DNA of 47,384 nt from Chloroflexota bacterium (GTDB taxonomy: Bacteria > Chloroflexota > Anaerolineae > Aggregatilineales > Phototrophicaceae). Within the stretch, counting starts at the first letter, position 1; each line of letters starts with the position of its first letter. A program made the position numbers and the translations under genes. The stretch spans positions 1 to 47,384 of the forward strand of contig JACAES010000057.1 in assembly GCA_013388735.1 (NCBI GenBank), given 5' to 3'. Of the stretch, positions 34,610 through 42,815 are shown in pieces. The notes under the pieces were generated by a model. The model did no database searches and was not told the origin of the DNA. It saw nothing but the letters and a program-made list of their open reading frames with translations.

Positions 34610-35743
34610 TCACATGGCCTGCGGTTTAACCGGCAGCACCATTTTGAAAGTGCTGCCCACGCCCACCTCGCTGGAGACACCCACCGAACCGCCGTGCAGG
34701 CGGGCCACGCCGCGCACGATGGCCAGCCCGGCACCCGCCCCCTGATCCTCGTGGACGGCGCGATCCACCTGGTAAAAACTTTCCCAGATGTTCTCCAGTT
34801 CATTGGGCGGAATGCCCCGGCCTTCGTCCCGCACCCAGATGGTCAGGCTGCTGCCTTCGGTATACGCCCCCAGCATGATCGGCTGCCCGGCGTCGGAAAA
34901 CTTGGCCGCGTTGTTCAGCAGGTGCATGACGGCAATCGCCAGATATTCCGGGTCGCCTTCAATCGGCGGCAGGTCATCGGTGATCTGAAAGTCGAGCCGG
35001 TGGTGGCGCGCATCAATCACTTTGGCGCGCTTGCGGGCGTCGTCGAACAGCGAGCGCCAATCATGAACCGGGCATTTGCGCCACTCGAAAATCTGCTGCG
35101 CGTCCCCGGTTTCCAGTTCCACCAGCAGGATAAAATTCTCGATCAGGCTGCGCAGCCGCTCCGCCCCGGCGCTGACGCCTTTTAAGTAAGCCAGCATATC
35201 GCCTTCCTGCAGGCTGTCGGCACTGGCTTCGTTGAGCATGTCGGCGTAAGCGACCACGAACGTCAGCGGGGTGCGGAACTCGTGGTTGAGGATGGTGAGA
35301 ATCTGGCGTTTGAGTTTCGACAGCGACTCGGAATGGGCCTGGTTCAGTTCTTCGTGGCGTTTGATGCGCGCCTCAATTTTGACCAGCAGATCGGGTGGAT
35401 CGTAGGGTTTGACGATGTAATCATCCACGCCCAGGCGCAGCCCTTTGTGATAATCGCTTTTTTCGCCTTTGGCCGTCAGAAAGATAAACGGAATACTGAG
35501 CCAGCGGGGTTCCTGGCGCACACGCTGAAAGAACTCCACACCGTCCATCTGCGGCATCATGATGTCAGAAACGATCAAGTCCGGGGGTTCGGGCTGGTCG
35601 TTTAGGATCGTCAGCGCCTCGACGCCGTTCTGTGCCGTCAGCACATGATAATAGTCAAGCTGTAGAATATCGCGGATGCCTTGCAGCAGATGAATGTCGT
35701 CCTCCACGACTAGGATGGTGGCTTTTGGTTCTGCGTTGTCCAC
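34610..35743 (-). CDS. Receiver-histidine kinase hybrid (REC-HisKA-HATPase)
   Basis: A 377-residue cytoplasmic protein. The receiver has VVEDD, acceptor D60 (LIVSDIMMPQMDG), FLTAKG and IVKPYD. A coiled linker then leads to HisKA with H154 (LNHEFRTPLTF) and an HATPase with HLLNNAAKFS, RDEGRGI and GAGAGLAIVRG. It is the same architecture as the kinase at 26695 but clearly a different subfamily. I chose GTG at 35743 (MDNAEPKATILVVEDD), with GGGGAG 10 bp upstream; TTG at 35761 is an alternative. It is encoded just upstream of pspA on the same strand, so it may control envelope-stress genes. No DNA-binding regulator is adjacent. Confidence 0.92.
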   Translation of the reverse strand: MDNAEPKATILVVEDDIHLLQGIRDILQLDYYHVLTAQNGVEALTILNDQPEPPDLIVSDIMMPQMDGVEFFQRVRQEPRWLSIPFIFLTAKGEKSDYHKGLRLGVDDYIVKPYDPPDLLVKIEARIKRHEELNQAHSESLSKLKRQILTILNHEFRTPLTFVVAYADMLNEASADSLQEGDMLAYLKGVSAGAERLRSLIENFILLVELETGDAQQIFEWRKCPVHDWRSLFDDARKRAKVIDARHHRLDFQITDDLPPIEGDPEYLAIAVMHLLNNAAKFSDAGQPIMLGAYTEGSSLTIWVRDEGRGIPPNELENIWESFYQVDRAVHEDQGAGAGLAIVRGVARLHGGSVGVSSEVGVGSTFKMVLPVKPQAM

Positions 35744-35856
35744 GCCCCTTGTTCTCCCCAAAAAGTGGTTTTACTTACTTAAAAACTATCGCATCACCTT
35801 TTCAATTCGTCAATAGCAAGAAACGTTCGATCCCTGCCCGCGCGCCCCGCAAACGA

Positions 35857-35865
35857 TGTTATAAT
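35857..35865 (+). promoter_or_regulatory. Extended -10 promoter element (TGTTATAAT)
   Basis: TGT directly before a consensus TATAAT (35860-35865) makes an extended -10 element 34 bp upstream of the Uma2 gene start. No -35 box is evident, which is normal for this class. Confidence 0.5.
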
Positions 35866-35899
35866 TTCCTCACAGACAAGCGAGGTAATACGAGCAGCG

Positions 35900-36445
35900 A
35901 TGGTAACACGTGATGCCCTCCAGGTTTTTGAGGAATTTATTGCCCGTCCCGAAAACGTGGATAAACTCTTTGAATTCGTCAACGGAGAGATTATCGAAGT
36001 GTCGCCCGGTCGAACGCGCCATTCGGAAATCGGACACCTGCTGGCCGTAGCGGTGCATGTGTTCTGCCGTCAGCGTGGACTGTCCTGCCATACCAGCGGC
36101 GGAGATGGCGCTTACCGGATTCAAGGACACGTCCTCGCGCCGGATTTTGCCTACAAACGCACGCCGATGAGTGAAACCTACCCTGACCCTGACGCGCCTG
36201 AATGGGTGGTTGAAATCATTTCACCCGCCGATAAAGCCGCCGACATCCGCGAAAAGCGGCAGATTTACCGGCAGGCGGGAATCCTACTGTGGGAAATTTA
36301 CCCCCAATCGCAGAGCGTTGATGTCTATGCGCCGGGCCAGCCGCTCCGGGTGGTTGAAACAGACGGCAGCCTGGATGGCGGCGCTGTGCTGCCCGGTTTT
36401 GTCCTGCCCCTGCGCGATCTGTTTGACCCGCCCGGCGCAGGCTGA
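35900..36445 (+). CDS. Uma2-family (DUF820) PD-(D/E)XK nuclease-fold protein
   Basis: A 181-residue protein with the Uma2 core: LFEFVNGEIIEVSPG near the N-terminus, LAPDFAY with the first catalytic Asp, EWVVEIISPADKAADIREK containing the E-x-K-like site, and RQAGILLWEIYP. The family has a restriction-endonuclease fold and is often present in many copies in Chloroflexota and cyanobacteria; its physiological role is not established. GAGGT lies rather far (about 14 bp) upstream of the ATG, so the start is only moderately supported. It converges on homoserine dehydrogenase with a 2-bp gap. Confidence 0.9.
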   Translation: MVTRDALQVFEEFIARPENVDKLFEFVNGEIIEVSPGRTRHSEIGHLLAVAVHVFCRQRGLSCHTSGGDGAYRIQGHVLAPDFAYKRTPMSETYPDPDAPEWVVEIISPADKAADIREKRQIYRQAGILLWEIYPQSQSVDVYAPGQPLRVVETDGSLDGGAVLPGFVLPLRDLFDPPGAG

Positions 36446-36447
36446 CC

Positions 36448-37470
36448 TTACGCGCCGCCCTGCCGGTGCAGCGCCAGCAGGTCGGACAGCAGCGCGAAGC
36501 CGGTGGACAGCCGCCCCGCGCCCGCGCCCACCAGCGTCACCTCGCCCAGCAGGTCGGTCGTGTAGGTGATGGCGTTGGTCGCGCCGGAAACGGCGGCCAG
36601 CGGGTCGTTAAGCGGCACGCGCGTCGGGCGCACGACCCCGCCTTCCGGCGTGATCTGGGCGATCAGCTTCCAGCGTTCCCCGGCGGCGCGGGCGGCCTGG
36701 ATGTCCGCCGCCGTGAGGGCCGTGATGCCCTGCACGTCCAGGTCGCGCAGGGCGGGCGCGCTGCCGAACAGTGCCCCGGCCAGGATGATGAGTTTGGCCG
36801 CCGCGTCCCAGCCTTCCACATCGGCGGACGGGTCGGCTTCGGCATAACCCGCCGCCTGCGCCTGGGCCAGCGCGTCTTCATACGACTGGCCGCTTTCCAT
36901 CTGCGTCAGAATATAGTTGGTCGTGCCGTTGAGGATGCCGCGCGCCGCCGTGATTTTGCACCCGGCCAGCGCGTCCAGCGCCAGCCGCAGCGAAGGTGTG
37001 CCGGCCATCACGGTCGCCTCAAACAGCAGCCGCCGCCCGGTCTGACGGGCGCGCGCGCGCAGCGATTCGCCCGCCGCCACCAGCGGCCCTTTGTTCGCCA
37101 GCACCACATCTTTACCACTCTCGAAGGCCGTGTAGCAGTAATCCAGCGCCGGCTGGCCGCTGCTCAGGTTGGACGGGCTGGCTTCGACCAGCACGCCGGC
37201 ATTACACCGGCGCGCTATCGTCGCCGCGTCCCAGTCGCGCGTCAGGCCGTACACGTCCGGGTAATGCGCCAGATGTCCCTGGCCGATGGCGTCCAGCAGC
37301 AGGGCGGCGTCCAGGCCGTCCGGGTGGTAGAGTGTGCCGCGCGAGCGGGTGGCGACGGCGACGATTTCCCCTCGGAAGCCGTGATACGCTTCCAGTTCCG
37401 CCCCTTTATCGCGCAGGATTTCGGCCAGCCCCTGGCCGACCGCACCAAAGCCGATGAGCGCAATTTTCAT
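36448..37470 (-). CDS. hom: Homoserine dehydrogenase
   Basis: A 340-residue NAD(P)-dependent enzyme reducing aspartate semialdehyde to homoserine, the precursor of threonine and methionine. The nucleotide-binding motif is IGFGAVGQGL at the N-terminus. The catalytic domain has VLANKGPLVA, ILNGTTNYILTQM and the YAEADPSADVEGWDAAAKL region with the active-site lysine. It ends without the C-terminal ACT domain found in many bacterial forms, so threonine feedback through that domain is not expected. It is encoded alone on the minus strand, about 5 kb from thrC. Confidence 0.93.
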   Translation of the reverse strand: MKIALIGFGAVGQGLAEILRDKGAELEAYHGFRGEIVAVATRSRGTLYHPDGLDAALLLDAIGQGHLAHYPDVYGLTRDWDAATIARRCNAGVLVEASPSNLSSGQPALDYCYTAFESGKDVVLANKGPLVAAGESLRARARQTGRRLLFEATVMAGTPSLRLALDALAGCKITAARGILNGTTNYILTQMESGQSYEDALAQAQAAGYAEADPSADVEGWDAAAKLIILAGALFGSAPALRDLDVQGITALTAADIQAARAAGERWKLIAQITPEGGVVRPTRVPLNDPLAAVSGATNAITYTTDLLGEVTLVGAGAGRLSTGFALLSDLLALHRQGGA

Positions 37471-37530
37471 AACACACCCCCCTTTCCCGGTTTCAGAAAA
37501 ACAGAGCGGCGCACATTGGCGGCGCGCCCG

Positions 37531-38577
37531 CTACTCGTCATAAGCGCCGCTGCTGTAGACGTACACCGCCGCGCCGGTATCGTCCGGAATGCTGAAGTCG
37601 AACTCGTCCGCCGACCAGTCGTAAACCCATTTGGCGTCGGTGATGCTCATGTTGACGCAGCCGTGACTCTGCCGGTAGCCGAAGCCATCGTGCCAATACG
37701 TGCCGTGCAGCGCGATGTCGCCGTCAAAATACATCGTCCAGGGGACTTCTTGCAGGTAATAAAAGTCCGGCTGCTGGTAAGCGCCGCTCATGTCGGTGCG
37801 CGGGTAGCGCAGGTAAATGTGGAACAGCCCTTCGTTCGTCCCCCAATCCTTCAGCCCGGACGAAATCAGCGTGGCGAACACCGGCGTTTCGCCCTCGTAG
37901 GCGATGAGCGTCTGTTCGTACAGGTCAATGCCCACCCACTTGTCGGTATCCACTTCGGCGGGGCGGGTGATGGGCGTGATTTTGGCGACATCGTACTGGT
38001 GTATCCACTGGCCGCCGCCGATCTGATACCAGCGTTTGCCGTCCACCTCGACGTAAGCGTACAGCGTGACGCGGGTATAACGGTACAGGAACGGGTTATC
38101 GGGCGACTGGTCGCCGCCGGGGGCCAGCGCCGGGCGCAGGTGGCGCAGCGTCCAGGCCATCGGGTACGGCAGCCCTTCATCCGGCAGGCGCACCCCGGCA
38201 AACCGCGACACCAGCACATCGTCGGAAAGGAAAGAGGACTGCACCCACTGGTTATTCCCGATCAACGACCAGCCGCTCTGTTCGGCCTCGACGGTTACGT
38301 AGCTGTAACCGCTGGTGGTGGTGACGAGGCTGCCGCCGGGGGCATCGTAAACCTGCATCCCCGGCGATACCTTGCGGTAAACCCGGTCGTACAGCGCCGC
38401 CTCGTCCAAAACCAGCGGGCGCACGTTCGGCTGTGGATAGGTTTCCAGAACGTCCTGCGGCACGCCGGCGACAGCATCGCAGCCGGGAACATCGGCGCAG
38501 GGTTGTTGGGCAAATACCGCCGGGGCGGGCATCAGCAGGAGCGCGAACAGCGCCAAAAGCAGTCGTTTTATCATCAT
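37531..38577 (-). CDS. Secreted L,D-transpeptidase (YkuD domain)
   Basis: A 348-residue envelope enzyme with an N-terminal signal peptide (about 1-23, IKRLLLALFALLLMPAPAVFA). Residues about 70-210 are beta-rich with SH3-like character (two W-containing repeats, WSLIGNNQWVQ and WYQIGGGQWIHQ). The C-terminal YkuD domain carries IALHGTYWH and SHGCVNMS, with the catalytic cysteine C307. These enzymes make 3-3 crosslinks in peptidoglycan or attach ligands to it. GAGGAAG upstream supports the start at 38577. It is divergent from the propeller gene at 38726. Confidence 0.92.
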   Translation of the reverse strand: MMIKRLLLALFALLLMPAPAVFAQQPCADVPGCDAVAGVPQDVLETYPQPNVRPLVLDEAALYDRVYRKVSPGMQVYDAPGGSLVTTTSGYSYVTVEAEQSGWSLIGNNQWVQSSFLSDDVLVSRFAGVRLPDEGLPYPMAWTLRHLRPALAPGGDQSPDNPFLYRYTRVTLYAYVEVDGKRWYQIGGGQWIHQYDVAKITPITRPAEVDTDKWVGIDLYEQTLIAYEGETPVFATLISSGLKDWGTNEGLFHIYLRYPRTDMSGAYQQPDFYYLQEVPWTMYFDGDIALHGTYWHDGFGYRQSHGCVNMSITDAKWVYDWSADEFDFSIPDDTGAAVYVYSSGAYDE

Positions 38578-38616
38578 TGAACTTCCTCGCGCGGTTTTTT
38601 ATATACTATGCAGGAA

Positions 38617-38646
38617 TTGACAGAAAATATCTATTGTGGATACCCT
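38617..38646 (+). promoter_or_regulatory. Candidate promoter TTGACA-18-TACCCT
   Basis: A consensus -35 TTGACA (38617-38622) is followed after 18 bp by TACCCT, a poor -10 box. It lies 80 bp upstream of the propeller gene and within the divergent gap shared with the L,D-transpeptidase. Confidence 0.35.
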
Positions 38647-38725
38647 ACGTAAAACAGGCGATTGGTCTACCGCAAACCGGAAATACAGACTGCCGGTATG
38701 GCGGCCATAATGGCGAGGGGCAACC

Positions 38726-39508
38726 ATGCAGCCAACACTCGGATTTTTCGCGTTCTGCCGGCGGCTGGCGGTTATTTTCGTGCTGGCCGGGCTGGTGACG
38801 GTGGTCACGGCGCTGGCCGCCGGGGCGGGACTCCCGCGTGGGGCGCAGATCGCTTACCTGTCAAGCTGTGACGGCAGCTGGGACATCTATCTGCTGGACG
38901 CGGGGCGCGGCGCTTCCGCCAACCTGACACGCAGCGCCGAGCAGGAAAATGCCTTTTTATGGTCGGCGGACGGCGGGCACATTGGCTTTATTCATTACGA
39001 AGGGTCGCAGCCGTCGCTGCATGTGTATGACCTGTACGGCGCGTCGCGCCCAGCCTCGCCCGACCGGGAAGGCTGGGTCAGCCGCCTGCTGGAAGCCGTG
39101 CCGGTGCGCGGTGATTGGTCGGATGACCAGTCGCGCCGGGTGTACGAACTCGCCAACGAGATTTATATCCTGGACGAAAACCGGGGTGTGCAGCGCATCA
39201 CCGACAATACATACGCCGACGAAAGCCCTAACTGGTCGCCAGACGAAGGGCTGATCGCCTTCGCCTCCAACCGGGATGGCAGCCTGGATATTTACATCAT
39301 GGACGCCGATGGGCTGAACGTCCGCCGCCTGACCAGCGACGGCAGCCGCGAGTCGTCGCCGGTCTGGTCACTGGACGGCCAGCAGATCGTTTTTACATCA
39401 CAACAGGATCGCACGTCGGAGATTTACACGGTAAACCTGGACGGCAGCGCCCCGCGCCGCCTGACTGTCAACGCCTGCTGGGACGACCGCCCGGCCTGGA
39501 GGCCGTAA
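38726..39508 (+). CDS. TolB-like beta-propeller protein (PD40 repeats), secreted or anchored
   Basis: A 260-residue protein with an N-terminal hydrophobic segment (about 13-34) acting as signal or anchor. At least four WD40-like PD40 blades follow. The clearest are ESPNWSPDEGLIAFASNRDG with DIYIMDADGLNVRRLT, and SSPVWSLDGQQIVFTSQQD with EIYTVNLDGSAPRRLT. This is the TolB C-terminal propeller type. The blade count is low for a closed propeller, so it may oligomerise or be degenerate between residues 95 and 145. Function is unknown, probably protein-protein binding outside the membrane. Confidence 0.85.
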   Translation: MQPTLGFFAFCRRLAVIFVLAGLVTVVTALAAGAGLPRGAQIAYLSSCDGSWDIYLLDAGRGASANLTRSAEQENAFLWSADGGHIGFIHYEGSQPSLHVYDLYGASRPASPDREGWVSRLLEAVPVRGDWSDDQSRRVYELANEIYILDENRGVQRITDNTYADESPNWSPDEGLIAFASNRDGSLDIYIMDADGLNVRRLTSDGSRESSPVWSLDGQQIVFTSQQDRTSEIYTVNLDGSAPRRLTVNACWDDRPAWRP

Positions 39509-39510
39509 GC

Positions 39511-39537
39511 CCGCTAGGGAACAGGCTTTCCCGGCGG
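39511..39537 (+). terminator. Hairpin after the propeller gene
   Basis: CCGC...GGGAA pairs with TTCCC...GCGG around a 6-base loop, with a small internal loop. It starts 2 bp after the stop codon and is followed by TTAATTTCT. It is a fair rho-independent terminator candidate. Confidence 0.45.
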
Positions 39538-39565
39538 TTAATTTCTGCCCGGAATGTGGCTGGAG

Positions 39566-39748
39566 CATGTTATCTGCATCCGCGCCCTCACCGCCGTCTC
39601 CTCTCCCGAACGGACCCTCGGCACCGGCAGAGGGGTGCAGGACAGGGTGTTTCGTTTTTCCTCCCCCTCGCCCAGCCGCGAAGGGGCGGTCGGGAGAGGG
39701 GGAACGAGGGAGTGAGGGCAAACAGGTGGCGCGGAAGTGCATGACCGC
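39566..39748. repeat. Degenerate copy of the CCCTCACC/GGTGAGGG MITE-like repeat
   Basis: The core (39584-39719) matches the element at 42650-42784 over about 135 bp: GCCCTCACC..., CTCTCCCGAACGG, GTTTTTCCTCCCCCTCGCC, GGGAGAGGGGGAACG and GTGAGGGC. The similarity continues into the right arm (about 18 of 26 bases, to 39745). The left end is degraded. It sits directly upstream of the lyase gene's ribosome site. Confidence 0.75.
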
Positions 39749-39773
39749 CGCTGGAGAGAAAGGTTTTGACCTG

Positions 39774-40655
39774 ATGCGAATCCGACGCGCGCTGCTGTTC
39801 ATGCCCGGTGACGACCGGCACAAAATCGAAAAAGGCGCTGCCCTGGGGGTAGACTCGATCATCATGGACTTGGAGGACGGCGTAGCCCTGAGCCGCAAGC
39901 CGGAGGCGCGCGCGGTCGTCGCTGCCGCCCTGCGCGAAGTGGACTTCGGGCGCGCCGAAAAGCTGGTGCGCATCAACCCGTCCAGCGTCCACCTGTGGAA
40001 AGAGGACATGGCGGAAACCGTCGCCGCCCGCCCGGACGGTTACGTGCTGCCGAAGGTTGAATCGGCGCACGAAATCCGCATGGTGGACTCCTACCTGGCG
40101 GCAGCCGAAACGCGCTACGACTGGCCGGTGGGCAGCATTCGCCTGCTGGCGATCATCGAAACCGCGCGCGGCGTCGCCAATTTGCGCGACATCGCCGAAA
40201 GCGCCCCGCGCCTGGACGCACTCATCTTCGGCGCTGAAGACCTGGCCGGCAGCATCGGCGCGATCCGCACGCCGGAGGGCTGGGAAGTGTTTTACGCCCG
40301 CAGCGCCGTCGTCATCCACGCCCATGCCGCCGGGCTGCAAGCTGTTGACACCCCCTTCGTAGACTTGAACGACCAGCCCGGCCTGGCCGCCGAAACACGC
40401 CGCGCGCTGATGATGGGGTATACCGGCAAGCTGGCGATTCATCCCCGACAGGTCGAACCCATCCAGGCCGCCTTCACGCCCGGCGCGGAAGAAGTCGCGC
40501 GGGCGAAGCGTCTGATAGATGCTCACGCCGCCCACCAGGCCGCCGGGACAGGCGTCTTTGAACTGGACGGCAAAATGGTGGATATGCCGATGGTGCGCGC
40601 GGCGGAAAACGTGCTGGCGCGGGCGCGCGCCGCCGGGCTGGACACAGGCGGCTGA
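39774..40655 (+). CDS. CitE-like (3S)-malyl/citramalyl-CoA-type lyase, HpcH/HpaI aldolase family
   Basis: A 293-residue TIM-barrel lyase. Visible motifs are RRALLFMPGDDRHKIEKG at the N-terminus, the metal-site segment IIMDLEDGVAL, KLVRINP with the substrate arginine, LPKVESA, LLAIIETARGV and LIFGAEDLAGSIGA. The family splits or forms beta-hydroxyacyl-CoA thioesters with magnesium. It is a stand-alone CitE homologue: no citrate-lyase alpha or gamma gene is adjacent. I chose the ATG at 39774, where homologues begin, with GGAGAGAAAGG upstream. Further upstream in-frame codons run through the repeat element and are not protein-like. Confidence 0.9.
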   Translation: MRIRRALLFMPGDDRHKIEKGAALGVDSIIMDLEDGVALSRKPEARAVVAAALREVDFGRAEKLVRINPSSVHLWKEDMAETVAARPDGYVLPKVESAHEIRMVDSYLAAAETRYDWPVGSIRLLAIIETARGVANLRDIAESAPRLDALIFGAEDLAGSIGAIRTPEGWEVFYARSAVVIHAHAAGLQAVDTPFVDLNDQPGLAAETRRALMMGYTGKLAIHPRQVEPIQAAFTPGAEEVARAKRLIDAHAAHQAAGTGVFELDGKMVDMPMVRAAENVLARARAAGLDTGG

Positions 40656-40691
40656 ACGTTAACCGCGAGTCCTTTCACAGGAGTTTAATGT

Positions 40692-41126
40692 ATGACGGTT
40701 TCTGCTGTTTTGATCCCCGAAAGCCACCGCGACCTGCTGGAAAAGCCGGTGTATGCCGTGCTGACCACCCTCATGCCGGACGGCCAGCCGCAGTCCACCG
40801 TCGTCTGGGCGGATTACGACGGCCAGCATGTGCGCGTGAACATGACCTATGGCCGCCAGAAGGAAAAAAACATCCGGCGCGACCCCAGGGTATCGCTGGT
40901 GCTGCTCGACCCGGATAACCCCTACCGCTGGCTGGAAGTGCGCGGCCAGGTGACGGCCATCAGCGAGGAGGGCGGAACGGAACATATCGAAGCCCTGTCC
41001 TGGAAATATCAGGGACGTTCGTATTATGGCGACTTCGCGCCTGCCGAACGCCGCAGCCAGGAAACCCGCCTGCTGGTCAAGATCACGCCGGTGAAGGTGA
41101 CGATCTTTCCGCCGGCGCGGCGATGA
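40692..41126 (+). CDS. PPOX-class split-barrel protein, likely F420-dependent
   Basis: A 144-residue flavin/deazaflavin-binding split barrel. The sequence VYAVLTTLMPDGQPQSTVVW, the GRQKEKNIRRDPRVSLVLLD block and RWLEVRGQV are those of the Rv1155-like PPOX group, whose members bind F420 and reduce small substrates such as biliverdin or quinones. Cofactor choice is inferred from family resemblance. AGGAG 8 bp upstream fixes the ATG at 40692. It follows the lyase on the same strand by 36 bp. Confidence 0.9.
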   Translation: MTVSAVLIPESHRDLLEKPVYAVLTTLMPDGQPQSTVVWADYDGQHVRVNMTYGRQKEKNIRRDPRVSLVLLDPDNPYRWLEVRGQVTAISEEGGTEHIEALSWKYQGRSYYGDFAPAERRSQETRLLVKITPVKVTIFPPARR

Positions 41127-41196
41127 AACACGCCGCGCCCCTTTACTTTGTTAAGATGTGCCGTTTCCCTACCGGCTGGCTCAACCCTAATGCCCA

Positions 41197-41238
41197 TTGT
41201 GCGCCGCTGGCATACTCGTTATAGTTTAAGAGGTATGC
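41197..41238 (+). promoter_or_regulatory. Promoter TTGTGC-17-TATAGT overlapped by inverted repeat GCATAC/GTATGC
   Basis: TTGTGC (41197-41202) and TATAGT (41220-41225) are 17 bp apart, 42 bp before the next gene. Perfect 6-bp arms GCATAC (41210-41215) and GTATGC (41233-41238) flank the -10 box. That position suits a repressor operator. Confidence 0.45.
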
Positions 41239-41267
41239 AGTAATAAAAGAGTGATGGGTAAACGGTT

Positions 41268-41648
41268 ATGCCTATCCGCGACATACGGTTTGAAAACGGT
41301 GTTTTTTTCGCCAGAGAGATCGGCAAGATCGAACGCGCCGACGCGGAAACCTGGACGGAGGCGCTGCGCCGCTGCGCGCAGTCCAGCCCCACGCCGGTCG
41401 TCGTCCTGGTTGACGCCCGCGAGATGACGATTATCTCGCCGGACGCCAGCAAAGTGTTCAACAAGGCCGCCGAAATCGAAAATGTGCGGGTGGCCGCCAT
41501 TGCCACCACCACGCCGCTGGCGACGGTCATGTCCCGCACGGTAGCGATGATGAGCCGCGTGGGGCAAACCCACGAGACGCATGTGTTTAATTCGTTTGAG
41601 GAAGCCGAACGTTTTGCCTTAAGCCACGTCGTCGCCGCCCGATCCTGA
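41268..41648 (+). CDS. Small STAS/SpoIIAA-like protein of unknown function
   Basis: A 126-residue soluble protein with alternating strands and helices: VVVLVDAREMTIISPDASKVFN in the centre, VRVAAIATTTPLAT, then FNSFEEAERFALSHV at the end. The pattern resembles SpoIIAA-like/STAS folds, where the DAR strand and closing helix are typical. No conserved phospho-serine can be assigned with confidence. It has its own likely promoter. Its stop lies 6 bp from the convergent SH3 protein's stop. It might be a stress or anti-sigma partner, but nothing nearby shows that. Confidence 0.75.
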   Translation: MPIRDIRFENGVFFAREIGKIERADAETWTEALRRCAQSSPTPVVVLVDAREMTIISPDASKVFNKAAEIENVRVAAIATTTPLATVMSRTVAMMSRVGQTHETHVFNSFEEAERFALSHVVAARS

Positions 41649-41654
41649 ACGGCA

Positions 41655-42491
41655 TCAGGGCGATTCGGTCGGAACGGGTGTGACCGCCGCCGCGTCGTAC
41701 ACCGGAAGCAGCTCAGTTTCCTGGTCGCTGATTTCGAACAACTGCCGCAGCCCCCAACCGATGATGTCCCGGTAGACCACGTACAGCCAGTTGTTATCTT
41801 CTGTGCGCGCCAGCGGCGTGACATTGCGCCCAAACGGGATTACGCCCAGCGTTTCGGCCTCTAACGAAGCTGCTGCCCGCAGCCGGACGTTAAAGCGCGC
41901 CTGGATAACGTAATTCTCCGGCACGACGGCCAGCCCATTGCCATCTATCGTGACTTCCGGCAGCCCATCGGGGTCGCCCTCGACCTTGACCGTAAAATAA
42001 GCCACCCACCCCTCGACCTCTCCGCCCCGGACATACAGCCAGTCGTTGCCCTGGCCGCTGCGCCCGATGACCGGCAGGCGGTCGCCGGCGTCCAGCTGCC
42101 CGGTGATGGCATAGTTCATGCCGGGGCCGCTGCGCAGGTTAACCAGTCCATAAGCGGTGATCGTCACGGTTTCGCCGGCCTCAGGGGGTGAACCGGCATC
42201 GGTCACCGGCAGCCGCAGAATGTCGCCGTCCACCAGCACGGCGAAGGACGCCACCCAGCCAGTCCCTTCAACGGCCAGCACGACCCGCAGCCAATCGCCG
42301 CTCTGGTCGCGTCCATCCACCGGCACGCGGTCGCCGGCGGCCAGCTTGCCCACGATTTCGTAGTATGCGCCCGGCCCGCTGCGGACATTGACCGTCCCGT
42401 AAGCCGTCGCCGTCACGCCGGTGTCCTGGGCGGCGGCTGTACCCGCCAGCAGCCACGCGGCTGCCAGAACCCACATCAAGCGTTTCATCAT
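41655..42491 (-). CDS. Secreted bacterial SH3-repeat protein
   Basis: A 278-residue exported protein. The signal peptide spans about residues 1-21 (MMKRLMWVLAAAWLLAGTAA). Two clear SH3_3 repeats follow with YGTVNVRSGPGAYYEIVG and YGLVNLRSGPGMNYAITG, and a third weaker one with ARFNVRLRAAASLEAETLG; each ends in a W-containing strand. Such domains bind peptidoglycan stem peptides or envelope proteins. No catalytic domain is present. I chose the ATG at 42491, next to AAGGCGG; a TTG at 42515 would spoil the signal peptide. The MITE-like element lies upstream. Confidence 0.87.
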   Translation of the reverse strand: MMKRLMWVLAAAWLLAGTAAAQDTGVTATAYGTVNVRSGPGAYYEIVGKLAAGDRVPVDGRDQSGDWLRVVLAVEGTGWVASFAVLVDGDILRLPVTDAGSPPEAGETVTITAYGLVNLRSGPGMNYAITGQLDAGDRLPVIGRSGQGNDWLYVRGGEVEGWVAYFTVKVEGDPDGLPEVTIDGNGLAVVPENYVIQARFNVRLRAAASLEAETLGVIPFGRNVTPLARTEDNNWLYVVYRDIIGWGLRQLFEISDQETELLPVYDAAAVTPVPTESP

Positions 42492-42815
42492 CCGCCTTGC
42501 GAATAATCCGGTCAAACGGTTCTAGTCTATCACCGCCGGCGCGGTTGAACAGGGTACATTCGGATGGGCCGGCTCCGCCCTAGAGGCTGTTATGCACTTT
42601 GCCACCACAGCAGGGCGATGAAACCGCTTTTCACGCCCGCCCGCTTTTTGCCCTCACCCCCGTCCCCTCTCCCGAACGGGCCTTCGGCACTGGGAGAGGG
42701 TGCAAGACAGGGTTTTTCGTTTTTCCTCCCCCTCGCCTAGCTACGAAGTGGCGGTGGGGAGAGGGGGAACGCGGGGGTGAGGGCTAACTGGCAGCGCACA
42801 AGCGCATAACACGCC
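42492..42815. other. Intergenic region mostly filled by the MITE-like element
   Basis: The 324-bp gap between the SH3 gene start and the PAS kinase stop holds the repeat element from 42580. About 88 bp next to the SH3 gene contain TAGACT on the minus strand, a possible -10 box. No gene is seen. Confidence 0.6.

Noticed and set aside
36466..38580. 704-codon plus-strand frame over hom and the L,D-transpeptidase
   Set aside because: Two well-defined minus-strand genes with catalytic motifs and ribosome sites occupy the same bases.
39567..39773. Upstream extension of the CitE-like lyase
   Set aside because: These codons run through the repeat element, are low-complexity, and precede the family's usual N-terminus.
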